Translations under genes and position numbers: made by a program
The notes under the pieces: generated by a model
The model's input: only the letters and a program-made list of their open reading frames with translations
What the model was told of the DNA's origin: nothing
The model's database searches: none
From: Hemerocallis citrina
Taxonomy: Eukaryota; Streptophyta; Magnoliopsida; Asparagales; Asphodelaceae
Direction of reading: 5' to 3'
DNA: 64,000 nucleotides
Assembly: GCA_017893485.1 (NCBI GenBank)
Contig: CM030360.1
Location: 150,297,147-150,361,146 of the forward strand
Shown here: positions 9,218-22,289 of the stretch, piece by piece
Numbering within the stretch: position 1 is the first letter of the stretch
How the letters are laid out: every line of letters starts with the position of its first letter

Positions 9218-12200
9218 ATGGTTCTCTCAGCGGCACTGCCTGGAAATGAATCCATGTACTGCACGTTCGCATCACGATATGTTCGAACCGGCTTGCCTCG
9301 GTATATAGGATCCATGCATGATATTGATTGTACTTTTGTTTTTTCTGATTTTTTTTTTTAAATTTAAAATTTTGTTGTTGATACAGCTTTGATTGTACTT
9401 TTGTTGATTGATTAATTCGATGCTGTGTAGGTTCAAGATGCCGGAAACTTCGATACCCAAGGATGCGGCGTACCAGATCATTAGTGATGAGCTGATGTTG
9501 GATGGGAACCCGAGATTAAACTTGGCGTCGTTTGTGACAACGTGGATGGAGCCGGAGTGTGATCGGCTCATGATGGCGGGGATTAATAAGAATTATGTCG
9601 ACATGGATGAGTATCCTGTCACAACTGAGCTTCAGGTCGGTTCATAAAACCTCTGATTGGTTTTGCTACTTGTTGGGGCCGGCTGGGGTTTTTGGACATG
9701 ATAATATGATATCTAATTAACATTTTGATGCAATTTAGCTCAAATTTCATGTGGTTGTAAATTTTAATTGCAACAATAAGAAGAAAAGGTGAGGTGGTTG
9801 CCTCCTGTCCTGGTATAGTGTAGCTAGTTGGCTTCTGGTGGTTTTGCTTGTTGTAGTTGAGGTTAAAAATGAGGTATAGGAAAGGGAGATTTTACTAGGT
9901 TATTATGGAGGTTGATAAAGGCGAAGGAGGGCAGAGGTGGAGGTTGAAATGACGAAGTTTGTAGCTTCTTAAAAAGAAACAACTATATTTGGTGAAGTTC
10001 CAACTACGCTAATCATTTCACTTTTTTTTTTTGTGTGGCTTGTTATATATATGTACGTAGTTTTGCTTCAAGGGAGACTTCTAATTATGTAGTTTTAGGT
10101 TAGGGAAAGATGTTGTCCTATATTACTTTGTTTTTCTTATGGAACTTTTTTGCTTTGAAAATGGTTTTTATACTTGATATATCTTCTTCTTCAGTCGTCC
10201 CTCTTCCTTAGTTTGTTATTTCTTCCTACTAATTAAAAGTTCAATTTATTTTTTGTTAAAAGAAGGTTCATTTCTCCTCTCCCAGTTTTTGAACTTTGTA
10301 TTCAACTAAAGTATCATATACATCGGTACCTAAATGGAACATAGAGATGCATTCCTTTAATTATTTTATACTCTTAGAGTAGCAAGATCCAATGATGTCA
10401 AACTGCAAGTGGCAACTACTTTAACCACTTCAATTCATAATTAGGACTTTTTCTTTATGATTAAGGGCAACAATGTCCTCAATATCGAAAGCTTTTCCAG
10501 CTAGGTTTACTTCCGGTCTAAGTTTTCTTTATTGTTTAGTTATAGAAATTCGTACTAAATGTTGATCCACTTATTTAATTAACGAGTTCCAAGTTTTACA
10601 ATTTTTTACGACAGTTAAAGTGCAAACAATTCTCAGCATTACTAATTTAGACCAAAATTCATGCTAGTTTCTCAAAGCACAAGGCTTATGGATTTCTCCG
10701 AAGACTATAAATAAGTTTATGAAACATGCCCTTCAAGTCATTTGTGGTAAATATGTAAAGTTTTTCCATGTTCTTGTTTCCCCTCATTTTCGTTTCAATA
10801 AATTGTGAAACTATATTTATTATACAATATTTATCATTCAATATTCGTACAATCAAATAACAAGTTTGTGCTAATGTTGTATGATTAGCAGCAAAACATA
10901 ATGCCTCTGCTCCCTCAATTTGATTTAACCCATCTTTTGTTCCTTTGGTCTCTACAGAATCGCTGTGTGAATATGATAGCTCACCTTTTCAATGCCCCAA
11001 TTGGAGAGGATGAAACAGCTGTAGGAGTTGGAACAGTAGGGTCATCAGAGGCAATAATGTTAGCTGGACTGGCTTTCAAGAGAAAGTGGCAGAACAAACG
11101 AAAGGCTGAAGGAAAGCCTTACGATAAGCCTAACATTGTCACTGGTGCTAATGTGCAGGTAGTTAACTTCAATCAACTGTACGGTTTCATATGAACATTT
11201 CCATTAGTATTAACTTGTTTCTTGACATACGATGTTTAGGTTTGTTGGGAGAAATTTGCAAGGTATTTTGAAGTCGAGCTTAAGGAAGTGAAGTTGAGGG
11301 AGGGTTTTTATGTGATGGACCCGGTAAAGGCTGTGGAGATGGTGGATGAGAATACTATCTGTGTCGCTGCCATCTTAGGTTCAACTCTTACTGGAGAGTT
11401 TGAAGATGTAAAGAAACTCAATGATCTTCTTGCAGATAAGAACAAGGAAACTGGGTATATATTGATCACTCAAGACTTTTTTTTTTTTTTTTTTTTTTGG
11501 GTGGTGGTGGTGGTGTAAATGGTTAATAATTTAATTTTGTGAGTATCAACTTTTCTTATCCAATACAATGCAGGTGGAATACCCCAATCCATGTAGATGC
11601 TGCAAGTGGTGGATTCATTGCTCCATTTCTATATCCTGAGCTTGAATGGGATTTCAGGTTACCTTGGGTAAAGAGTATCAATGTTAGCGGTCACAAGTAC
11701 GGTCTTGTTTATGCTGGTGTGGGTTGGGTTGTTTGGAGGAGCAAAGAGGATTTGCCTGAAGAACTCATTTTTCATATTAATTATCTCGGAACTGATCAAC
11801 CTACTTTCACTCTTAATTTTTCTAAGGGTAAAATAATTTCTTTGATGTTTTCTGGAAATTGTATGCATGTTTGGCTGAAGAGGTTCTTGTTAACATAAAA
11901 TTTTCTTGCAGGTTCAAGTCAGATAATTGCTCAATACTACCAGTTTATTCGCTTGGGATTTGAGGTATGTAACTAATTCAGGATTTCTTCGTATCTTTTG
12001 TACCCTCATCTAAAAATTGCTATTTAATTTAGAAAGCAATATACTCGTTGTTTTAGCCTTGTAGTTCCTGGTGGTATCAGTTTAGCTCTACCTGACAGAT
12101 TTCTCCGTACTCTACTTTCAGTAAAGATCGCATGAGTGGATGAATTTGAAATATGATCCCGTGTCTAACCATCAGGACCATGCAAAAGACTTTTCCTTCA

Positions 12201-13037
12201 TAAATCATGATATGCTTCTAAAATTAATTTGACCTATCTCATCAATGTAGCTCATGTTCTGGAAATTTAAGTTGCCGAAATGATGATCTATGACTCTGAG
12301 AGAGGAAAATGAGTATTAGGGCCACTAAAGATTTTAGACCATGAGATCTACTTGTGGTCTCTCTCATCATATTCCTATATATATTATCATTACACGCTAA
12401 AGTTCCTCTCTAAAATCGTGATTTGATGTAGGAGTTTAAATGCTTGTTCTCTGTTCTAGTTCATAATTCCCACAGTACCAGCAAACACTAAAAAGTTCTC
12501 TTATATGTTAGGGATCAGCTATTCTGTATCACTAATGCTCCTAAAAAGCAACACGAATACTGAATTCTTAATCCATGTTCCCATTAACAGGGATATAAAC
12601 ACATTATGGTGAACTGCATGGAGAACACAAGGGCTCTAAGAGAAGGCATAGAACAAACAGGAAAATTTGAAGTCCTCTCTAAAGACGTTGGTGTCCCCCT
12701 TGTTGCCTTTGCTCTTAAAGACAGCAGCAAGCACAGTGTTTTCGAGATAGCAGATAGTATGAAGAGGTTCGGATGGATCATTCCTGCATACACTATGCCT
12801 GCCGATGCCGAACACGTAGCTGTCCTCCGAGTTGTGATCAGAGAGGATTTCAGTAGAGGACTCGCTGAACGTCTTGTCTCTGATCTCAAGAGGGTGGTGA
12901 TAGAGATAGAAGGGCTTCCTACTCGTGTGGCTGCAATTGCTCAAGTGAAGGCAGAGGAGAGTGACGACGGAGTAGTTGTGAGAAGACAAGCGAGATTGGA
13001 ATGGAGAGGGGGGTCACAACGTTCTGGAAGAGGCTGA
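9218..13037 (+). CDS. GAD: Glutamate decarboxylase, seven exons, 3' frameshift
   Basis: Converts L-glutamate to GABA in the cytosol with pyridoxal phosphate. Exons by family match and GT-AG sites: 9218-9300, 9431-9635, 10958-11158, 11240-11454, 11574-11827, 11912-11964, 12591-13037; phases join cleanly. The N-terminus MVLS...[17 protein letters not shown] is typical of plant [11 protein letters not shown] and SGHKYG hold cofactor residues; the Lys codon is 11695-11697. RRFGWI-like and [12 protein letters not shown] blocks follow in exon 7. As written, the frame ends at 13037 (485 aa). The usual calmodulin-binding tail ([13 protein letters not shown]) is present but one frame off, 12980-13069, ending at tga 13067. 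A 1-nt loss near 12972-12980 would explain this. Either the enzyme has lost its normal tail or the base call is wrong. Identity is very secure. Confidence 0.95.
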
Positions 13038-13069
13038 TGGATAGGAAGAAGACCAGTGGTGTTTGCTGA
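12980..13069 (+). pseudogene. Out-of-frame calmodulin-binding tail of GAD
   Basis: Read in the frame shifted from exon 7, this encodes [20 protein letters not shown] followed by DRKKTSGVC and a stop. The Trp within a basic amphipathic stretch and the following Lys pair are the hallmark of the Ca2+/calmodulin-binding domain that keeps plant GAD autoinhibited. With the frame restored the protein would be about 495 aa, a usual plant GAD length. Confidence 0.85.
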
Positions 13070-14103
13070 TCAGCTCCACTCTTCTTATATATGCTTTGTT
13101 GCAGTGAGATAATGGTATACCGATAAATAATTATGAGGATTTTAAAGTTTTCTTATGGGTCAGGTTTGTGTTGTTCATGTTGTTGCTCTGTAAGGATTTA
13201 TGAAGTGTTCTTTCACTTCAGCAGTTCAGCTTTCGGGTTTTATTATGGAATTGCTGGTTATTTTCACATTTTTTAGCTTAAAGCTGCAGGGGTTATTCTA
13301 TGATGGTGAGCTAATTAAGGTGGACTATTATTACAGGGCTAAACATGTACTAGTTTATACTACGTTCAATTTTTGTGTGTTTGCTAAGCTATTTAGAAGC
13401 TGGTGATGGATAAAAGGAGCATATCGACATTGATACTTCTTTCATTTCTGGATTAGAAGGTAGTGATGGATAAAGGAAACATATTGTACTAATTTCATTG
13501 CCGGATCTGCAAATGTCTCTGAATCAGGAAGTGAGGAAACCTGGGCATTCATCTCCCCAAGTAATACATGGAAATATAATGGATGATTCCCTGGCCTCGC
13601 TCGCTGCTCCCCTCGCGCTTGCCGCTTTCCCTCGCAGGACCAGACGGGTAAGTTGTTTTTAGTAGGACCCGTACCCGGATCTGGTTCTCGCGGGTTGGGT
13701 CTGGGTCCAATCTTTGGACCCCTACAGTATCAGGTCTGGGTAGTGAAGGACCCGATTCGACCCGATACTAATTCCCCTAGTTTGTTTCATTCATTAAGAT
13801 ACGGGTATCGATCCAGATATCTTACAATATTTACATTTGAAAAGTAATTATCCCAAGATCTTATATAATCCATCGATCATTGGGATCATTGGAAACTTTG
13901 GGATCTTTACTTACATCATGGACCAATGCTAATCTTGTGACTACTTGATGCACAGTAAAACATTCAATCTATTTCATTTTTCATCCAAATTCCTTCAGAA
14001 TAGAGTTTTATCATCCATTCATCTTTTATAAAATGCAAATCAAACTAGGCAGAGTAAAATTTCCAATTTGATGACATGTCATGGACTTACAAGTAGGAAT
14101 AAC
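13070..14103 (+). other. GAD 3' flank, no gene seen
   Basis: The GAD 3' UTR and intergenic sequence. 13387-13500 contains a short imperfect duplication ('gaagctggtgatggataaa' / 'gaaggtagtgatggataaa'). 13650-13770 has repeated 'gacccg' words, possibly a fragment of an old DNA transposon; not supported further. Confidence 0.4.
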
Positions 14104-15025
14104 TAGGGGTGGGCATCGGTCGGTATCCGACCTAATATGGACCATCCACCACCGATCCAAAGAAGACCAGTATTTTAATTTTCTCATCCGCAACCAATCC
14201 GAACCTTAATTGGATCGGTTTCCATCCAAGCCAATTAAGCTCGGTTTGGATTGGATTGGATGGTTGGTTTAGCGTGCTACTTTTCACCTTCAACATTATT
14301 CATAATTTTGTTGAAATTTAAAAGATCAACTTCAATCAAGCTTAAGAAACAACCTGCTATTTTTTATTCGGAAATGAATTTAAAATGAAGATTCATAAAA
14401 TCACAAGTTGTTAATGAATTTTGCATTAATTGTTTAAGATGATGATGTTTAAATGGGTGAGATAAACTGCTTTTTTACTTGCATACTTCTGTAATTTTAG
14501 TTTATTATCATAAAAGAAACATCAATAACCATAGCTAATTGAATTTCAGGTACAATAAAAAAAGATTTAGAAAACAATTTCTGCTTGACTTGATTAAAGT
14601 AACTACTAAATGTTACATCAACTTTATGATTTTATTAAGTTGGGTCACACTGTAAATCAACCATTTCTCAACAACATAACACATAGGATTATGGAGAATG
14701 AAAACATAGGTAGAACAACTGCTCGGTTTGTATTAAAGAAATTAAAGAAGACTGTTTGTATCTTCAAGAAAATGAGAAATGACTATTTGTATATTCAAGA
14801 AATTAAAGGAGAACTATATTTTTTATGGACTTATGCATAGAGGTACGATCGGTTCGGTTTCATCGGTTATTTGAAAGCCTCATCCAACAACCGAACCGGT
14901 CCAGTTGGTTATTGAAGATCAAGAACCGGGCCAATCCAAACCCCCAATTGGTTCGGTTAAAAACCGGTCGGTTCGGGTTGGATTGGTTCGGATTAGTCGG
15001 TTCGGATAATAGTTGTCCACCCCTA
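14104..15025. mobile_element. Non-autonomous hAT-type DNA transposon (922 bp)
   Basis: The ends are taggggtgggca and tgtccaccccta, 12-bp terminal inverted repeats with one mismatch. They are flanked by an 8-bp duplication with one mismatch (ggaataac at 14096-14103, ggaatgac at 15026-15033), as hAT insertion produces. Subterminal regions are dense in ggtcggt/ccgaacc words, which are typical transposase-binding clusters. No transposase coding capacity is visible. Confidence 0.8.
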
Positions 15026-15232
15026 GGAATGACAAACTTTAAGTCTGTGAAGCATTACAGCTTCTCCCATTATATTTTACATCCATGTATGTATGCAAAC
15101 TCCAACAGTTTCCTCCAAAATTGAACTTTCGACGCTTTATTCCTCACCTTGACATACATTGCAAGATAGGGAAATTAATGTGATATAACAGTATGAATTT
15201 CTACACAAATGAGAAAAGTTTCAGTTCCATTC
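15026..15232. other. Spacer between hAT element and element A
   Basis: No feature seen apart from the two flanking target duplications (15026-15033 of the hAT element; 15228-15232 of element A). Confidence 0.5.
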
Positions 15233-15885
15233 TGTGATATGGCTAAAAATAGAACTAAATCATGACCATTCAAATCGGGTACGAATCTCAAAGCTCTCAG
15301 GGGTAAAACGGTAATTTTCACTTTAAATAGGTCTGTAAATGGGAACTGGGTCTTTTCCATGGCCCAATAACCCAAAGCGGATCTACATTACTGGGTTATG
15401 ATGGCAGTCCATTCTAAATAAATCCAGATCATTTCAAAGAGTTGTTCAAATTCATGATTATCCCTAAGAGGCGGTTTAAACCAAATCTCTTATCATGAAG
15501 AAATTTTAAAAAACACCGGAAAGTAGACACATATGTTGATCACGAAACTGGTCCCAAAGGCGACTATAATTAAATACCTCCACCAAAAATAGCTAATCGA
15601 TATTTTGCTCCAAAAAAGCTCTCTCATATTCTTCTTGCTCTCTGACTTGAGTATCGGAGGGTCTATCGCCTGGGATCAATCCCGGCGTTTCAGAGTTTTT
15701 ACAGGCTATCAGAGGTGATCATCACCACACGAGTCAAATCCTACTGCGCAAACGGGTCAAATCATTGAGTCAATTAAAGTCAAAGGCAGTCAGCACTACT
15801 GAAAGTGAAAAGATCAAATTATAGACTGTTCATCGAAAAGAATCCACATGATCTGATTGCTCATACACCAAAAAAAGCAACAACA
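15233..15885 (+). repeat. Element A 5' LTR
   Basis: Starts tgtgatatggctaaaa and ends aagcaacaaca. Its 'gggatcaatcccggcgttt' and 'gcagtcagcactactgaaag' blocks recur in the 53636 LTR. A TATA-like stretch 'gactataattaaata' is near 15563. Confidence 0.75.
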
Positions 15886-15907
15886 GATTGACGCCAACTG
15901 TGGGAAC
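15886..15907 (+). other. Element A primer-binding site region
   Basis: 'ttgacgccaactgtgggaac', two bases after the LTR end, is equivalent to 'ttggcaccgtctgtgggaac' in element B. This position and the tgtggga core are usual for Tat-type elements. I do not assign the tRNA. Confidence 0.6.
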
Positions 15908-15944
15908 AACAAAGAAAATCCGACCAAATCTCACCGGTGAGAAC

Positions 15945-17700
15945 ATGCCATCTAGCATGCCTCCTAAGGGGAAAGGGAAGGTGGCGGCCTCAAGTCGATG
16001 AGCCAACCCTCTTCCTCCACCTCCTCCTCTAGAGGAACTCCACCCCACCTTTCACTCACAGCAAAAGGAGCCCCTCCTCCAGCTCGCCTTACCTTCACTA
16101 GGAGAGGCCCCGTCGGGGGCTCTCGCCGGAGTCGCCCCGAACCATTCGCTAGACCCCTTGTCGAAAACAGGGGATCAGCGTAAACCTCTACTCCTTCCTC
16201 ACTCTTTCAACCCCAGCCCGACCTCCATCAATTCCTCACTCTCTCAACCCCAGCCCGACCTCCATCAATTCATTGTAGATCACCAGCAGGATTCGGACCT
16301 CCGGACCCATCTCAACGAGAGGAAAGCTCGCGAAGAAGCTTCCCACCCCGAGCAGAGCAGGAGCAGAAGAAATCCCTCTCCACATAGACAAAGAAGACCC
16401 CCCTCTCCCAGGAGACGTGAAAGAAGTCTCTCTCCTCATAGACGAAGGAGATCCCCTTCTCCCAGGGGCAAATAGGTCGCCGTTCCCCAAGAGACCACAG
16501 AAGAATTCCTCCCCGAGAAAGAAGGCATCCAACTCCAACTAGCAGGATAACTCCTAGGACATGAAGGAATGAAGAAATGCCAGTCACTAGAGCTGAGTTT
16601 CAAGAGTTCAAGGATGAGATCCTCCAGGCCCTCAGCATAGTTCCACCTCAGACTCGACAACCTAGCCTTCACCATCCTTCTCCTCCATGATGCGAAGAAT
16701 CCTGTGGATCCACCAGATCTGATCAACAGGAAGACGCTGTCCTCCTGTGTCTCCAAAAGATGGAAGACCGTCTGGCATCGAAAAGGGGAGGAACCAAACA
16801 AGTAGGAAGATACCGTCCCATCAGACTTCCATTATCCAAAAACATTATTGAAGCTCCCGTCTCTACCAACTTCAAGGTTCCGACATCCGAACTGTACAAT
16901 GTAGAGACCGATCCGGTAGATCACATCGAGATTTTTAAAATTCTCATGATGATCCACCAAGAGTCCGACTCTCTCCTTTGCAAAACCTTTCCGGCAACCT
17001 TTAAAAGGCTCGGCACGAGAATGGTTCTCTCGCCTTTCCCTAGGCTCCATATTTTCCTTCGACCAACTTGAAGAACTCTTCCTTACGCACTTCTTCACTA
17101 GCTGCAAGTTGGAGAAAACCAGTGCCTCCCTATTAGACCTCAGGTAAAGAGATGGGGAGTTCCTCAAGATCTATGTCAAATGCTTCACAGCAGAATCCAG
17201 ATCCATTCCTTCACTTGACTCCACGGTGGCAACGACTGCGTTCAGATACAATGTCAAGCATGAAGACCTTAAGACCTCCTCGGGACTTCTCTGACCTCCT
17301 TAAGAGAGTTGAGAAGTACATTCGAGTCGAAGAGGCGATACGCCCCCAAGAACAGAAGGTGCCTCCGTCGGGGAACAAACGGAAAGGCACTAATGAAGAT
17401 GAGCCCCGAAAATTCCAAAAGGATGCCTCTGGCCAGTGCCGCCCCCCTTCCCATGTCTCGTTTTGAAAATTACACCCCACTAAATGCAAGCACATCCTCC
17501 ATTCTTATGGAGGTTGATAAGGACGGGATCCTTCGACCTCCTCCCAAGATGAATGCCCCAAGCAAAAGACGGGAAAAAATAAAGTGGTGTGCCTTCCACA
17601 AGGATCATGGTCACCTTACAGATGAGTGCCGAACCCTTAAAGATGAAGTAGAGGCATTGCTCCGGCGATGATACCTCACCAAATTTGCCCAGGTAAACGA
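15945..17700 (+). pseudogene. Element A gag, broken
   Basis: Capsid/nucleocapsid polyprotein of the retroelement. The first ATG (15945) reads MPSSMPPKGKGK and soon meets stops. 16310-16475 encodes an Arg/Ser-rich segment (RRPPSPRRRERSLSPHRRRR). 16850-17150 matches the retrotransposon gag domain (VDHIEIFK, LLCKTFPATFK). 17580-17625 encodes the zinc knuckle WCAFHKDHGHLTDEC. Frame changes separate these parts, so no full Gag can be made. Layout and motifs parallel element B. Confidence 0.75.
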
Positions 17701-17939
17701 CCCCGAACCTCCTCCTCCGAGGGGACCCAACAAACGATCAGAAAGGCCAACTGAGTTCCAAAAGATCGGGGCAGGATGGAGATATTTCATGCGATCTACG
17801 GAGGACCTATGGGGAGAGACTCCAGCTAATCTAGGAAGACCCTCGTTCGAGAGGTAAATTCTGTACATAACATCCCTCGTCCGAGAGGTTCTGGAGTTAG
17901 CATCATCTTTCCAGGTCGGGACTTGGAAGGCGTCCGAAC

Positions 17940-18340
17940 TCCTCACTGTGACGCACTCGTGATTAGCATATGGCAAACCATGAATTGTGCCGAGTCCTGG
18001 TTGATAACGGTAGTTCAATCAACATCCTCTTTTTAAATGTGTTTGAGGGCCTCAAACTCAAGTGGGATCACCTTAAGCCCGCCGCATACACCCTCCAAGG
18101 ATTCTCAGGAGCCCCCATGAATGAATCGTGTCCCTCAATGTCACTCTAGGGAAAGCTCTGACTGCTGGCACAGAAGCATTAGATTTTATGGTGGTCGACA
18201 TGAAGTCTGCCTACACTACTATCTTCGGCCACCCAGGGTTAGCGGCCCTCCAAACAGTTGCATCAGCATACCGCCTAAAAATAAAATTCGCTACAGCCGC
18301 AGGAGTGGGGAAAGCCAAAGGAAGTTAGGAGGCCGCTCGG
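17940..18340 (+). pseudogene. Element A aspartic protease, broken
   Basis: The frame through 17970-18040 reads CRVLVDNGSSINILFL, with the active-site Asp codon at 18003-18005. After a frameshift near 18120 the frame from 18128 reads on through DFMVVDMKSAYTTIFGHPGL, where the family usually has an (I/V)LGRPGL-type flap and fold-back. Gag-pol processing enzyme of the retroelement, inactive as written. Confidence 0.75.
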
Positions 18341-18562
18341 GCCTGTTACATAGCTACCATAGGAGGCTCGGTTCTTCTCCTCGATGCCTTCGAACTCCCC
18401 CATGACATGGGCAAGCTAGCTCCGAACCCGCGGACGAACTGATAGAAATCCCTTTCTACGAGGAGGACAAAGCTAAGTGTTTCCGGGTGAGCAAAGCATT
18501 CCCCCCCCTCTAAGTAAAGGAGCAACTTATCATGTGCATCATGGAAAATTGGGACCTATTCG
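18341..18562 (+). pseudogene. Element A protease-RT linker
   Basis: Aligns in order with the linker of element B (40205-40440), including a counterpart of B's FISKTLP stretch (FRVSKAFP near 18480). It ends at attcg (18558-18562), the target duplication of the next insertion. Confidence 0.6.
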
Positions 18563-20079
18563 TGTAATATCCCGGATGGATATTATATTGTATAAATTAT
18601 TATTTTATTATTATTTTGTTTTAAATTCCAGAATGGAAATTTGTGGTGGATGACACCCAGTTTTATTCATAAACATTATCTGTACACATATACCAGTCTG
18701 TATACACCAGTATTGTATCAAATTGATACCATGATCTTTTGAACTGATAATAAAATTTATTTTATTATTATTTCCGAAATTAAATTATTTTTATACGGAT
18801 TATGCGAAGATTTTTAGTATACACATATATACATACATATGTGTGTTGTAGCAAATTAGTACATTGTACAAATTGTGTGGTGTATATTTTTGGATAAAGT
18901 ACTTATCTTTGTCATGACAAAATCTAATTTGATTGTTAGGGTTTTTATAAGTGTTTAACCTAGGTTTAGTGTGCATAAGAGAGTTAAGGAAACTTCTTCT
19001 AGAAGCTTGCACCATGCTTCCATCTCACACCCTAACCCATGCCTCCACCTCATCCCCTCCCTTCCCTTGTAGGCCGACCCATACCCTTAGGAGTTTTTGT
19101 GCAAATTGTGGGTGCAATTTTGCACTCTCCACCTTCTCTCCATCCTATAAATACCCCCTCCCTTCACTCTTGTCTCATTTTACAAAGACAAAAAAAAGGG
19201 AAAGAAAGGAAAAGAAAGAGAGAACTACTAATAGGAGAGTTTTCATTGTAGGTTTCTATAGGAGTTTCCTAGGAGCTATGGGGAAGGAGATATGGGGAAG
19301 GAGAAGGGTAGCAAGCTAGTTCTTCCTTCAAGGAAAATTTAGGTGGGGGTTCTCCATCTTCTTGTTTTGTTGAGTTTGTTGTTTTGTTCTCCTTGTTGAT
19401 TTTGTTTCTTGTATGTTGTTTTGTTGTCTTTGTGGGTTGTCTTGTTGTGTTATTATTTTGTTGGGTATGTTGGTTGTGTTGAACAACTTGAACTAGCCTT
19501 TGTGTGGGAAAAAGAAAAGAAAAGGACCACATAAGAAGTGAATGGTAGAACCTCATAAACAACATAAAGGTGGAACTTTTGATGGTTGAAATTGTTGTTC
19601 TTGTTGTTGTTGTTGGACTAAATGAACATAAGCATATGGTGATTTGTATACATACCCATCTATGGGTTGTAGGACTTGACTTGGACATATGCATATGAAT
19701 ATTTGTGTACATACCCATTTGGGATGTAGAAACAAGGACTTTGACATAAGCACGTAAAAGTTATAAGTAGAATAATTACTACTTACTTTGGGGTTGTAGA
19801 CTATTAAAAATAAGCCTGTCTTTTGTTATTACTCTCTACTTTGATAATTAACAAATCTTGTTACAGACTACAAGTATACAAGTATACATACCACAACTAG
19901 TATACTTGTGGTATGTAGGAACTAAGAGGTTAAAGAAAAGAATATTGTAATATGTAGGACTTGTAATTTATAAAGAAAGTAGATTTTAGTAGTATTGTAG
20001 TTCATAAAGTTGGATTCTTTTGTAATGTTTTAGGACTTATAATTCATAAAGATAAGAAGTCTTGTTTTAGCTAGTAAAG

Positions 20080-21380
20080 ATCATGCTTAAGTAGTAGTAG
20101 ATGTTTATACTTAAATATAAGTGAAGGATATGTTGAAGTAGTAAATAGACATTCTAGTTTTAAATTGTAGTAGTAACCCATGCTTAAATTGTAGTAGATA
20201 TCCATGTTTAAATTGTTGTAGGTTAATGTTTATATTATATACCATGCTTAGATGTTGTAGGAAGTCCATGTTATTAATATCTACCATGTTGTAGGAAAGC
20301 TATGTTTATGTTGCCTACCATGTTGTAGGAGAGCTAAGTTTATATTGTCTACCATGTTGTAGGAAGTCCATGTCTATGTTGTATTCATGCTAGAATTGTT
20401 ATAGGTTGATGTTATGTTATACACCATGCTAGATTATTATAGGTTGATGTTTATGTTATGCACCATGTTTAGATTGTTGCAACATTTAAGACTTGCTTTC
20501 ATAAAGAGAAGTAGTCTTTATAATAGCTAGAAAAGACCGATGCTTGAGTTCATCCATGCTTAAAGTAGTAATAGAAATCCATGCTTAAACATACTAAGCA
20601 TTCATGTTAAGTTGTAGCAACATCCATGCTTAAGCATTAATAAAGATCCATGCTTAGTAGTAGGTATCCATGCTTAAAGTGTAATAAATACCTTGCTAAA
20701 TTGTTGTAGGAACTCATGCTATGTTGTAGATCATGCTTAGTTTGTTGTAGGATAAATTGTAGTATCCATGCTTAGGTTGAAGTAAATATCCATGTTTAAA
20801 GTAGTTGAAAGGTATACCATGCTTAGGTTGATACTTAAGTAGTATACCATGTTTAGAATATTGTAGGTTCTTACTTGAAATGTATACCATGCTAGGTTGA
20901 CACTTAAGTAGTATACCATGATTAGAATGTTGTAGGTTTATGCTTAAAGATATACCATGCTTTAGGTTGATGTTTAAGTAGTCTACCATGCTTAGGAATA
21001 TTGTAGATTCATGCTAAGTCATATACCATGCTTAGGAATGTGTAGGATTGATATTTAAATTACCTACCATGCCTAAGATTGTTGTAGGAATGCTTAAGTG
21101 GAATGCCATGCTTAAGATCGTTGTAGGTTCCTACCATGCTTGAGATTGTTGTAGAATGATGTTTAAGGTTGTATACCATGCTAATTGTTGTAGGTTAAAC
21201 TAGTAAAGAAAATTATGCTTTGTTGTATACCATGCTAAATTGTTAATACTCATGGGTAAATTGTAGCAACTAACCATGCTTAAAGTAGTAGGAGATATCC
21301 ATGCTTAAATCTAGTAGCTATTCATGCTTTAACTTATAGTACCTTTCTACTTAAGTTGTATCCATGCTTGTAGTTGTCGT
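20080..21380. repeat. Degenerate ccatgctta / ttgttgtagg minisatellite in insertion 1
   Basis: Dozens of irregularly spaced copies of 'ccatgctta', 'ttgttgtagg' and 'taagtagtataccatg'. Spacing varies from about 30 to 60 bases. It has no coding meaning; ORFs on the other strand here (20714-20989) are repeats of the same words. Confidence 0.7.
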
Positions 21381-21384
21381 GTTT

Positions 21385-21770
21385 AGCAAAGAAACTATTC
21401 ATGTTGTCGTTATAGTATTAACTATCACATTGTAGATGTAGTGTTTAGCAAAGAAACTTTCATGTTGTAATTATAGTATTAACTATCACATTGTAGTTGT
21501 AGTGTTTAGCAAAGAAACTTTCATGTTGTAGTTGTAGTGTTAATGAAGAACCTTCATGTTGTAGTTATAGTATTAACTATCACATTGCAGTTGTAGTATT
21601 TAGCAAAGAAACTTTCATGTTGTAGTTGTAATGTTAATGAAGAACCTTCATGTTATAGTTGTAGTATTAACTATCACGTTGTAGTTATTGTGTCAGTAAA
21701 GAACTAGCATGTTGTGGTTGTAGCGTTAGTGAAGGACCAATCATGTTGTAGTTGCAATATTGTGTTGTGA
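21385..21770. repeat. Tandem repeat 'cattgtagttgtagtgtttagcaaagaaacttt' family in insertion 1
   Basis: Repeated 'agcaaagaaactttcatgt', 'tagtattaactatcac' and 'tgttgtagttgtagtgtta' blocks at spacings near 60-120 bases. Confidence 0.65.
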
Positions 21771-22289
21771 AGTAGCTCTAGTTAATCTCCTAGAAGGAAT
21801 CCCATGTTTGAGATTACATAGTTAGAGCTATGCATGCTTGAATGGGGTATTGTAGAATTCTAGTTAAAAGAACCGTGCTTGAATTGTATATGGTAGTGAA
21901 AGATTAAATAGGAACCATGAACCCATGTATTTAGCTCCTAGGTGATTCTAGCTCAAACTTGAGAAAGAACCCAAGAATCTAGTTGCATATAGTTTTAGCT
22001 CGTTTGGGGAAAAGAAACCGTGGATTCCAGTTGTGTGAGGTTCTAATTGAGATTGGACCGTATCATGGGGACATTCCTCATCCTTATGAGTAATAAGGGT
22101 CAGGAAGGTCACTAATAATTGATTAGCTCGATAAAAGGTTTTATGTCTCTTTTGGGGCTTTTCATTGGTAGAATGCCTATTTTAGACTATTAGTAGATTC
22201 TTCTGTTGCTTCTAATTATAGAAGATCAAGTTGCTAGAAAGCACGTTAGGTTGCTTCTAGGTTTGATTACCTGTATGGTTGTTTTTGTA

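Noticed and set aside
19269..19718. 149-aa minus-strand ORF in insertion 1
   Set aside because: Thr/Asn-rich low-complexity reading of a ttgttgttg-type stretch near the LTR promoter; no homology recognised.
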